A DNA stretch of 16,178 nucleotides from an uncultured Bacilli bacterium. GTDB lineage: Bacteria; Bacillota_I; Bacilli_A; RF39; UBA660. The notes beneath the pieces are model-generated. The model saw only the letters and a program-made list of their open reading frames with translations. It made no database searches and was not told the origin of the DNA. Below are positions 1 to 6,053 of this stretch, piece after piece. The position numbers were made by a program, and so were the translations under genes. The stretch spans positions 1 through 16,178 of the forward strand of contig CAKPAQ010000008.1 of the NCBI GenBank assembly GCA_934133015.1, in the 5' to 3' direction. Position 1 is the first letter of the stretch, and each line of letters opens with the position of its first letter.

Positions 1-59
1 ACTAAAGCAAAGTAATCATCTGCTTCATTTGCTGTATCTGTATCTAAAATAATTTTTAT
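1..59 (-). CDS. Nucleoside hydrolase-like protein (IunH family), N-terminal fragment cut by the window edge
   Basis: Only about 19 codons are inside the window. They read (M/I)KIILDTDTANEADDYFAL. This matches the N-terminus of inosine/uridine-preferring nucleoside hydrolases, whose DTDxxxExDD aspartates bind the catalytic calcium. Such enzymes split ribonucleosides into base and ribose for salvage. The residue aligned with the usual initiator Met is encoded by ATA at 59-57. Reading upstream in frame there is no ATG, GTG, TTG or CTG before a TGA stop, and the good purine-rich SD (GGTGGGAG, about 78-85) lies 18 bases before that ATA. The frame begins 9 bases after the stop of the 425-residue gene. 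The gene may start unusually, be fused to its neighbour by a frameshift, or be damaged. The family call is fairly secure; the expressed form is not. Confidence 0.6.
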   Translation of the reverse strand, partial: MKIILDTDTANEADDYFAL

Positions 60-67
60 ATTTTTAC

Positions 68-1345
68 TTACATATGTCTCCCACCATCAGTCATTGGTTC
101 ATCACTTTGTTGTCTTTTTATTTCATTTTCTTGCATAAGTTGATCATAAATATCTTTGTTAAATCCTAAAGGAGTAGTTGCTAAATGTGTTATATATTCA
201 ATTGTGTAAGTACCATCATCATTATATCTTCCTTCAGAAACAACATTTTGGCTACCACTAGGGTTATCAAATTCATCCCAAAAATCGGCTGGTAAAGATT
301 GAGTAGTTACAGGTTGGATTTGTGGTTGAACAACTGATTGTTGTTGATTTTCTACATTATCTCTTATAAATTTATTTGCTTGCTCTAAATAAGATAATAA
401 TGACTGTTTAATTTCCACAACATTTTTATAATCGTTTAAACTATCAATTATTGTTGATGAATCAATTTCATTATTTTTTGTTATAACCTTTGATATTTCT
501 TGATTAACTTTTGGTATTTGCATATATGGCTGAATATTACCAATTAATGTGCTTATTAAATTATTATAATTTGCAATTTTGTCTTTTAATTGATTTATTT
601 GTTCTTGCTCTGATGGAGTATCATCCCATTCTATATCATCATCAAAACTATCATAAGAATCTGTATTATAATTTACAACAGGTGTTTGAGTTTGCTGAGC
701 TAGATTTATTTCTTCTTGAGTAATACCCCAAGTTTGCCTTTCTTTTCTAGCATTAGTTTTTTCTACAGTTTTTTTATAGCTTTCTTTTAATTGCTCAATT
801 GTTCCGGCACTTAAATTTCTTTCAAAATTTTTATTTAATCTAACAGCTTGTTTATCTACATCAAAACACCCTACTATAAACTTAGAATCAAGATAATTTG
901 TTTCTTGTCCATTTGGTTGTTGTTTTTGGGTATAAAAAGCTCCAAACATTTCCCCATCTAAATCAGAACGATCTCCTGCATTGTTTATATATTCAGTTGG
1001 AATTCTCGCTATTATTATTTTTTTAGAATCTTGATGCTGCCAATTATTAAATTGCTTTTTTAAATCTTCAATCGTTGGTTCTTGTATTCCTATTTCTTTA
1101 AGTTGAGCTTTTATTTCAGGTGTAGGAGTACTTAATCCAATAGTAGTATAATAAAGTGAATTATTTTTAGTTCTTAATCCATCCTTAAATATAGAATCAA
1201 CAACTTCATCTGAATTACCTTTTCTTCCAGTTCCATGACCAAAACACATATAACCAGATTCAGATAATAAAGGTTCTAATTGTTCTAATGTTACATAAGT
1301 CTCTTCTTGTTTCCATTCGCTAGTACTCATTTCATTATTTTCCAT
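68..1345 (-). CDS. Hypothetical 425-residue protein with possible ADP-ribosyltransferase-like N-terminus
   Basis: I do not recognise this protein with confidence. Residues 30-175 form a compact domain with CFGHGTG (35-40), SIFKDGL (51-57), LYYTT (64-68) and a strand KFIVGCFDV (155-163). The H-G-T, then helix and GL, then YY order recalls the start of the ADP-ribosyltransferase (H-Y-E) fold, but I cannot place a catalytic glutamate, so this is only a suggestion. Residues 180-335 are helical and probably coiled coil. Two acidic tryptophan-containing patches occur, IEWDDTPSEQ near 239 and DFWDEFDNPSG in the C-terminal part, separated by glutamine-rich linker. There is no signal peptide or membrane segment. 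The ATG at 1345 has an AAAGG SD nine bases upstream. It is divergent from the 1620 gene and directly precedes the start-less nucleoside hydrolase. Confidence 0.75.
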   Translation of the reverse strand: MENNEMSTSEWKQEETYVTLEQLEPLLSESGYMCFGHGTGRKGNSDEVVDSIFKDGLRTKNNSLYYTTIGLSTPTPEIKAQLKEIGIQEPTIEDLKKQFNNWQHQDSKKIIIARIPTEYINNAGDRSDLDGEMFGAFYTQKQQPNGQETNYLDSKFIVGCFDVDKQAVRLNKNFERNLSAGTIEQLKESYKKTVEKTNARKERQTWGITQEEINLAQQTQTPVVNYNTDSYDSFDDDIEWDDTPSEQEQINQLKDKIANYNNLISTLIGNIQPYMQIPKVNQEISKVITKNNEIDSSTIIDSLNDYKNVVEIKQSLLSYLEQANKFIRDNVENQQQSVVQPQIQPVTTQSLPADFWDEFDNPSGSQNVVSEGRYNDDGTYTIEYITHLATTPLGFNKDIYDQLMQENEIKRQQSDEPMTDGGRHM

Positions 1346-1382
1346 ACTGCACTACCTTTCATATAATGTTCTTAATATATAA

Positions 1383-1391
1383 ATTATATCA
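1383..1391 (-). promoter_or_regulatory. Extended -10 promoter of the 425-residue gene
   Basis: On the minus strand the sequence TGATATAAT gives a perfect TATAAT preceded by the TGn extension. No good -35 box is seen 17 bases further upstream, as is common for extended -10 promoters. It lies about 38 bases before the ATG at 1345. Confidence 0.55.
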
Positions 1392-1563
1392 TACTTTATA
1401 TTGTGAAACTATCATTAATATTTGATAAAACTTTTTCATTTTGTAATAATTATGAATTATATTTTTATTTGTCTTATATATTTTTCATAATTAATATTTT
1501 CCGTTATATTAGTTTAAAATCTATTATCAAAAAAAATATAATATATAATATAGTACTAAATTG

Positions 1564-1592
1564 TTGACATTCATATGATTTTATATTATCAT
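1564..1592 (+). promoter_or_regulatory. Near-consensus promoter of the 125-residue gene
   Basis: TTGACA (1564-1569) is a perfect -35 box. It is followed by exactly 17 bases and TATCAT (1587-1592), five of six matches to the -10 box. The leader before the ATG at 1620 is only about 20 bases and carries the SD AGAAGG. This is one of the strongest promoters in the window and suggests constitutive, strong transcription of a short orphan gene. Confidence 0.75.
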
Positions 1593-1619
1593 ATCAAGCA
1601 ATAAGAAGAAGGTGTTATA

Positions 1620-1997
1620 ATGTATATCGAGGAATTATATAATTTAGTAGATGAATTAGACTTAAAAAAAGATGATGCTGATGATATGAAAGTTATAATT
1701 AGAAAGGCCATTAATCAATATCTTTTAGAGTCAGGACAAAATAGATTAAAAGATAATCTTGAATTTGTTGTACATGGAAGGTATATTGAACAATCAGAAT
1801 TACTATCCAAGTTAGGAATTTCTGCTGATCCAGAATCATGGCAAGAACTTTTTACTGATTATGGAAGTAATACTTTTGGTCCAAGTGATGCTGTAGCTTT
1901 TCCAATACGTAAATGTAAAACTAATATTGTATTTCCAACAAGTCTTTTCAAAGAAGAGAAAAAAGAAAATATATTAAAAAAGGTAAAAAGCTTATAG
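1620..1997 (+). CDS. Hypothetical 125-residue protein
   Basis: No family is recognised. Residues 1-65 are acidic and strongly helical (two amphipathic helices are likely), residues 68-110 are mixed and include SWQELFTDYGSNTFGPSDAVAFP, and the last 15 residues are lysine-rich. There is no signal peptide, membrane helix or cysteine motif, so the protein is probably cytoplasmic. The gene is a monocistron: a near-consensus promoter at 1564-1592, an AGAAGG ribosome binding site, and two hairpins downstream, the second a clear terminator. It is divergent from the 425-residue gene. It is the only plus-strand gene besides the FemAB-type gene, and its isolation is typical of accessory genes. Confidence 0.75.
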   Translation: MYIEELYNLVDELDLKKDDADDMKVIIRKAINQYLLESGQNRLKDNLEFVVHGRYIEQSELLSKLGISADPESWQELFTDYGSNTFGPSDAVAFPIRKCKTNIVFPTSLFKEEKKENILKKVKSL

Positions 1998-2013
1998 GCT
2001 TTTTAATTGTATT

Positions 2014-2047
2014 AATGTACACTTATTAGGTGTACATTTTATTTTTT
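2014..2047 (+). terminator. Rho-independent terminator of the 125-residue gene
   Basis: Nine-base stem AATGTACAC (2014-2022) and GTGTACATT (2030-2038) with a seven-base loop, followed by a T-rich tract TTATTTTTTT. A second hairpin (AAAAAGC/GCTTTTT, 1985-2004) overlaps the stop codon just before it. Confidence 0.8.
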
Positions 2048-2084
2048 TAATTATTAATTTTTTTGATTATATTATAATTTAAGA

Positions 2085-2221
2085 AATAATAAAACTCGAA
2101 CAATTCAAGTAAATTTAAAAGTTCGAGTATCAATCAATCTAGTGCCAGTAAGGAGCAGGTCTAACAACTCCTAAGCTAAAAGATGATAGTAAACAATAAC
2201 TTACTAACTAATTACATTATA
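2085..2221 (-). ncRNA. Candidate small structured RNA of unknown class
   Basis: The interval lies between the terminators of two convergent genes and has a less AT-rich core than its surroundings. On the minus strand it begins with TATAAT (2221-2216). It can then form three hairpins in order: TAGTAA/TTACTA, AGGAG/CTCCT, and ACTCGAAC/GTTCGAGT (2128-2121 with 2101-2094). The last is followed by TTTATTATTT, like a terminator. No convincing -35 box is seen. A short open frame ending LGVVRPAPYWH runs between two TAG codons across the middle but has no start codon. Function and class are unknown; a decayed gene remnant is the alternative. Confidence 0.3.
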
Positions 2222-2230
2222 CACATTAAC

Positions 2231-2264
2231 AAAACAAAAAGAAAGTATTTTATCCTACTTTCTT
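2231..2264 (-). terminator. Terminator of the 318-residue gene
   Basis: On the minus strand a nine-base stem AAGAAAGTA/TACTTTCTT (2264-2256 with 2247-2239, eight-base loop) includes the last codons and the TAG stop. It is followed by TTTGTTTTG. Confidence 0.65.
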
Positions 2265-3211
2265 GTTTTCTTTAATATTGGTCCCTGTTCATCATTAGAT
2301 ACTTGTTCAATTATTCCTATTTCTAATAATGATTGATAACTTTCTAGCTCATTTTTAATTTCTTCATCTGTTCCTGTAAAAACTTTACCAGTTTGAACAC
2401 AAATATCTTTTTTTAATTTGCCATCATTTAAATCAGTCATAAAAGAATCCATAAACTTTTCAGAATCAGATATACTTCTATCATTAACTTCTTTTTTATT
2501 TTTTTCTTTTAATAAATCAGACAATTTAACAAAATTATCATCAACTTTATTAATTAATATTAATCTTTTCCCATTAGGATTATAAGTTAAATTAAGTAAA
2601 CGAATTTTAGTAGTCCCTAAAACGCTACATATAATTGAAATAGAAAAAGGAACATCATTATTTAAACCATTAATAACTTCTTCTTCATTATATTTAATAG
2701 CAAAAGTTTGACCTACAGCATAATCAAGCCCTAAAGCTTCAGGAAAAGATGTAATATTATAATATTCTACAAAAAGTTCATTTAGTTCATCTCTTAATTT
2801 ACTTAAAAAATATTGACTTTTCTTCTTTAAACTTTCATTTCTGAAGAAAAATGTAACATTAAAAAAATCACACCATTCATAATCATTAGATTTCCAAACA
2901 TAATCAATATATTTTACTCCTCGAGAAAATACTTCATCTGTTTTAATTGTAAATGCTACACCATTTAAAAACAATATATCCTTAGTTTCTAGTACTCCTC
3001 TATCAATACAAACTCGTGCTATTTGATCAATTTGTAATTGTGTTATATTAGGATAATATTTATTAATATTAAGAGTTAATAATCTTTTAAATTCAAGTTC
3101 ATCATTTTCATCAAATCCACCATATTGAAAATTCATTCTACAATCATTCAATACTTCAAGAGAAAACTCTTCTTCAGACAATTTCTTTTTAATATCATCT
3201 ATAAATGCCAT
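2255..3211 (-). CDS. Hypothetical 318-residue protein
   Basis: No domain family is recognised. The protein is acidic, rich in Asn, Lys and Phe, has no signal peptide and no clear membrane helix, and is probably cytoplasmic. Residues 1-75 are helical. Residues 80-210 alternate strands and helices with an aromatic stretch (YIDYVWKSNDYEWCDFFNVTFFF). A lysine/aspartate-rich linker near 230-245 leads into a helical C-terminal part ending in a basic KKTRK tail. The start at ATG 3211 is supported by GAGGTGA seven bases upstream and by an extended -10 promoter immediately before it; the gene is monocistronic with its own terminator. It belongs to the cluster of unrecognised genes downstream of the tmRNA gene. 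Confidence 0.75.
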   Translation of the reverse strand: MAFIDDIKKKLSEEEFSLEVLNDCRMNFQYGGFDENDELEFKRLLTLNINKYYPNITQLQIDQIARVCIDRGVLETKDILFLNGVAFTIKTDEVFSRGVKYIDYVWKSNDYEWCDFFNVTFFFRNESLKKKSQYFLSKLRDELNELFVEYYNITSFPEALGLDYAVGQTFAIKYNEEEVINGLNNDVPFSISIICSVLGTTKIRLLNLTYNPNGKRLILINKVDDNFVKLSDLLKEKNKKEVNDRSISDSEKFMDSFMTDLNDGKLKKDICVQTGKVFTGTDEEIKNELESYQSLLEIGIIEQVSNDEQGPILKKTRK

Positions 3212-3232
3212 ACAATCACCTCAGTAGTAGTT

Positions 3233-3241
3233 ATTGTATCA
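3233..3241 (-). promoter_or_regulatory. Extended -10 promoter of the 318-residue gene
   Basis: Minus-strand TGATACAAT: a five-of-six -10 box with the TGn extension, about 22 bases before the ATG at 3211. The -35 region (ATAAAA at 17 bases) is poor. The rest of the 3242-3507 stretch holds no gene I can support. Confidence 0.5.
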
Positions 3242-3507
3242 CAAATTCTTAAAATTTTATTACTTTTTTCATTTACTTACTCATTTTATAAGATATGCCA
3301 TACTTTTCCTAACATCTTTATTATACTTTTGAATAAAATATAAATATAATATTTCAAAATGGTGAAATTTTTAAGAAAAAGTATTACAACCTAGATAACT
3401 CATTTATCAAATGTAAAAAAAGAACCTAAAAACGTAATTATTTCTTTTTGCTTTGATTCTTTATATTCTCTTTCAAACATAATCATCACGCATCATTTCG
3501 TTTTAAG

Positions 3508-3533
3508 AAAAAAACTAACTATTTCTAGTTAGT
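3508..3533 (-). terminator. Terminator of ssrA
   Basis: Minus-strand stem ACTAACTA (3533-3526), GAAA tetraloop, TAGTTAGT (3521-3514), then a run of T. A further hairpin, AAACTCG/CGAGTTT (3567-3546), lies between the mature tmRNA 3' end and this terminator and would be part of the precursor trailer. Confidence 0.8.
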
Positions 3534-3577
3534 AATCTTTTACCTAAACTCGAAAGTATCCGAGTTTCATATCAATA

Positions 3578-3929
3578 TGGTGGAGATGACGAGAATCGAA
3601 CTCGTGTCCGAAATCATTGAATCATAAACTTCTACAAGTTTAGTTAACTAAAAAATCTTATTGCTTATTACATTAGTTAACGAATAAATAAACAACCAGT
3701 CTATAAAATTCATTACTACTATAGACATCATAGTAATATAACCTACTAAAACGAGTTTCTTAAAAAGTTCGCAGGTAAAACCTTAAAAGAAACCTTACAC
3801 TTATATGCTAATTAAGCAGCGTAAGCCATTGAATAATTGTTTCCAGTTATTTTTAACTGAGCGCATTTAAAGATTGCCATCTACTTGCCATCTAAGTCCT
3901 AACGATTCCGTCGAAACCTAAACATCCCC
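3578..3929 (-). ncRNA. ssrA: tmRNA (transfer-messenger RNA)
   Basis: The RNA rescues ribosomes stalled on mRNAs without a stop codon, together with SmpB. The 5' end GGGGATG pairs with the 3' CATCTCC of the acceptor stem (one G-U pair), followed by an A and an encoded CCA (3580-3578). The T arm contains GAGTTCGATTC and the 5' part shows the typical GGTTTCGACGGAATCG. The tag frame begins at GGA (3844-3842), directly after ATAACT as in Bacillus subtilis. It reads GNNYSMAYAA and ends at TAA (3814-3812) with a second TAG in another frame just after. With the alanine from the charged tmRNA the tag is AGNNYSMAYAA, ending in a YAA variant of the usual LAA degradation signal. The length, 352 nt, is typical of one-piece tmRNA, and the position near smpB and rnr is classic for Firmicutes. 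Confidence 0.96.
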
Positions 3930-3939
3930 ATGTATCCAA

Positions 3940-3968
3940 ATTATAGCATAAAAGCACCTAAAATACAA
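3940..3968 (-). promoter_or_regulatory. Promoter of ssrA
   Basis: Minus-strand TATAAT (3945-3940) preceded by TGC, an extended -10, with TTGTAT (3968-3963) exactly 17 bases upstream. The predicted start is about 4 bases before the mature tmRNA 5' end at 3929, consistent with a short leader removed by RNase P. The -35 element sits immediately after the stop codon of the 153-residue gene, so ssrA can be transcribed independently of smpB. Confidence 0.75.
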
Positions 3969-3972
3969 ATAG

Positions 3973-4434
3973 TTATTTACCATCATTATCATGATATATA
4001 AGTGCCTCATACAATAAATCAACAATATAATTACTAGGTTCTAACTTATATTTTTTAATAATCATATCCACTAAATCATCACTATAATCCATATCTAAAA
4101 CACTAGCAATTGATATCTTTTCATTATCAATATTACCTAAAAAATTATTAGTGTAACTATTATCAAAAATTAAAATAGGAAGTTTTTCACTCCAATTAGA
4201 AAACTCATTTAATAATTTCTCTGTAGAATCTAAATATTTAAATGAATCCTTATCATAACTTATTAATTTTTTAATATCATTATTACTTATTTTACTTTCA
4301 TCTAATCTATAATCAAATCTATCAACTAACTTTAAACCATCTAATTTTAAAGCCGATATTTGGGCTAAATTACCTTTATCAGGTGAAATAGCTTCAGGAA
4401 TAATCTCAACTATAATATATTTTTTATTTTTCAT
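3973..4434 (-). CDS. Degenerate DnaQ/PolC-type exonuclease-fold protein, catalytic residues lost
   Basis: The protein follows the pattern of the DEDD 3'-5' exonuclease domain of PolC and DnaQ. It opens with YIIVEIIPEAISPDKGNLAQ (residues 6-25), then ISALKLDGLKLVDRFDYRL (26-44), matching the family pattern VFDIETTGLS...IIQIGAVKLDGGKIVDRF. The catalytic residues are gone: Exo I DxETTG reads EIIPEA (10-15), Exo II HNxxFDxxFL reads FDNSYTNNFL (90-99) with the Asp replaced by Thr, and Exo III HxAxxDA reads NYIVDLL. It is therefore probably not a nuclease and may be a binding or scaffold protein. The ATG at 4434 has an AAGGATG SD and lies 12 bases after the smpB stop, so it is co-transcribed with smpB; the ssrA promoter starts right after it. 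The fold assignment is inferred by eye. Confidence 0.65.
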   Translation of the reverse strand: MKNKKYIIVEIIPEAISPDKGNLAQISALKLDGLKLVDRFDYRLDESKISNNDIKKLISYDKDSFKYLDSTEKLLNEFSNWSEKLPILIFDNSYTNNFLGNIDNEKISIASVLDMDYSDDLVDMIIKKYKLEPSNYIVDLLYEALIYHDNDGK

Positions 4435-4446
4435 CTAACAACATCC

Positions 4447-4887
4447 TTAATACATATTTTTACTAACTTTATCCATTTGTCTTTTAATATCTCTTTCTTT
4501 GATAGATTCTCTTTTATCAAAATTTTTCTTTCCTTTACATAATCCTAATAATACTTTAGCTCTACCCTTAACAAAATATATTTTTAAAGGAATTAAAGTA
4601 TAACCTTCTAATCTAATCTTATCATTTAATTTAAATATTTCCTTTTTATGTAAAAGTAATTTACGTGTTCTTGTTTCACTATGATTAAAAATATTTCCCT
4701 CTTTATAATGACTAATAAACATATTTAAAAGAAAACATTCTCCATTTTTAATAATTCCATAACTATCCTTAATATTTGCCTTTCCATCACGAATCGACTT
4801 TATTTCAGTACCAGTTAAAACAATTCCACATTCAATTTCATCTTCAATAAAATAATCATGTCTAGCTACTCTATTTAATATCTCCAT
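4447..4887 (-). CDS. smpB: SsrA-binding protein SmpB
   Basis: SmpB binds the tRNA-like part of tmRNA and delivers it to stalled ribosomes, its C-terminal tail entering the empty mRNA channel. The family hallmarks are all visible: ARHDYFIEDEIECGIVLTGTEIKSIRDGKANIKDSY (8-44), FISHYKEGNIFNH (57-69), TRTRKLLLHKKEI (72-84), then LIPLKIYFVKGRAKVLLGLCKGKKNFDKRESIKERDIKRQM. The length of 146 residues is normal. The ATG at 4887 comes 4 bases after the TGA of the CapA-like gene, and the GGTGA SD overlaps that stop, which points to translational coupling. The gene lies in the rnr - capA-like - smpB - exonuclease-like run, upstream of ssrA. Confidence 0.96.
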   Translation of the reverse strand: MEILNRVARHDYFIEDEIECGIVLTGTEIKSIRDGKANIKDSYGIIKNGECFLLNMFISHYKEGNIFNHSETRTRKLLLHKKEIFKLNDKIRLEGYTLIPLKIYFVKGRAKVLLGLCKGKKNFDKRESIKERDIKRQMDKVSKNMY

Positions 4888-4891
4888 AATC

Positions 4892-6049
4892 TCACCATCT
4901 TTCTATATCTAGTTGATTTTTCAATACAATATTCATGTACTTATTATAATACATTTCATAATCAGGTAAAATAGAATTATTCAATTTATGATATGGATAA
5001 ACCTTAAAATCAGTTCTATAACCATTAGGTTTAATACTATACGTATATGTTAAGTCGGCCTTAATATTAGAAAAACTAATACTAGACTCACCATTTTCAG
5101 TAGTTTTAACAACATCTAAAGAAACCATCAATCCAGTTAATCGATCAATACCTACTTGAGCAGATAAAAAGTTCCCCAATGAGTAAACAACTAAAGTATT
5201 ACCAACATAATCAATTTCTTCAACTACATGTGGATGATGTCCAATGATGATATTAACACCCAAATCAGATAAATGTTGAGCAATTTGTCTCTGCTCATCT
5301 GTAACATCAAATGAGTACTCACTACCCCAATGCATTGATACAATAATAATATCAACTTTATCTTTTAGTAAACTAATATCATTATTTACCTTTTCATCTG
5401 AATAAACATCAACTAAATATTCCTTACCTTGAGGTGCAACTAATCCATTTGTATCAGTTGTATAAGCAAGTAATGCATATTTAATACCATTTTTTTCACC
5501 AATATATGATCTATTTCTATCTTCTAACGATTTAGATGAACCTGCGGTTATAACATTACTATAATTACTCCAATAATTTCTAGAGTTAATTATAGCTTGT
5601 TCTCCTCTATCCAATGTATGATTATTAGCCAAAGATACTAAATTAAATCCAATATTCCTATAGGCATCTCCTGCCTCATATGGTGAGTTAAACCTAGGAT
5701 AAGTAGAAAGACCTAGCTCGGTTCCACCCAATATTGATTCTTGATTATAAAATGCTAAATCATAACTAGAAACTATATCTTTAAACTCACTTAACATATT
5801 AGAAAAATCAAAATTACCATTTCCTCTATCAGCATCAGCATAAACAGCACTATGAATCAAACTATCACCAACCATAAACAAAGATAACTTATTTACTGTT
5901 GAAATTTGTTCATTATTATTTTTTTTATCTTCACTAACGATATCTCTAGGTTCTACTAAACGATAACTAATTATAGAATAACTAATCAAACATACAAGTT
6001 CTAATATAATCAAAGAAGCAACTAATATTAATCCAAAATACTTCTTCAT
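4892..6049 (-). CDS. CapA/PgsA-like metallophosphatase-fold protein (PGA_cap family), membrane anchored
   Basis: Residues 7-29 are a hydrophobic signal anchor, so the domain is predicted to face outside. The PGA_cap fold, a calcineurin-like phosphoesterase variant, shows its full motif set: FMVGDSLIH (58-66), NQES, SLANNHTLDRG, SMHWGSEYSF, GHHPHVVEEI and VYSLGNFLSA. Family members take part in poly-gamma-glutamate capsule synthesis or act on cell-surface polymers; the substrate here is unknown because no capBC genes are nearby. The gene starts 4 bases after the rnr stop codon. No SD is close to the ATG; the nearest purine run (GAGG) is about 20 bases upstream inside rnr, so expression may depend on translational coupling. 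The TGA stop is 4 bases from smpB. Placement between rnr and smpB is unusual. Confidence 0.9.
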   Translation of the reverse strand: MKKYFGLILVASLIILELVCLISYSIISYRLVEPRDIVSEDKKNNNEQISTVNKLSLFMVGDSLIHSAVYADADRGNGNFDFSNMLSEFKDIVSSYDLAFYNQESILGGTELGLSTYPRFNSPYEAGDAYRNIGFNLVSLANNHTLDRGEQAIINSRNYWSNYSNVITAGSSKSLEDRNRSYIGEKNGIKYALLAYTTDTNGLVAPQGKEYLVDVYSDEKVNNDISLLKDKVDIIIVSMHWGSEYSFDVTDEQRQIAQHLSDLGVNIIIGHHPHVVEEIDYVGNTLVVYSLGNFLSAQVGIDRLTGLMVSLDVVKTTENGESSISFSNIKADLTYTYSIKPNGYRTDFKVYPYHKLNNSILPDYEMYYNKYMNIVLKNQLDIERW

Positions 6050-6053
6050 AATT

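Noticed and set aside
511..723. Plus-strand frame inside the 425-residue gene, and similar frames at 3125-3343, 8868-9080, 10179-10382, 15495-15707 and 15845-16138
   Set aside because: These are opposite-strand or alternate-frame shadows of real genes, or lie over a gene end and promoter, with no RBS and low-complexity translations.
2094..2128. GTTCGAGTATC resembling a tRNA T-arm, possible tRNA or att fragment
   Set aside because: No acceptor stem, anticodon arm or CCA end can be built around it, and it does not match the tmRNA 3' end in this window.
3400..3486. 28-codon minus-strand frame (MIMFEREYKESKQKEIITFL...) downstream of the ssrA terminator
   Set aside because: It has no SD, no promoter of its own and lies after a strong terminator; length is within chance expectation.
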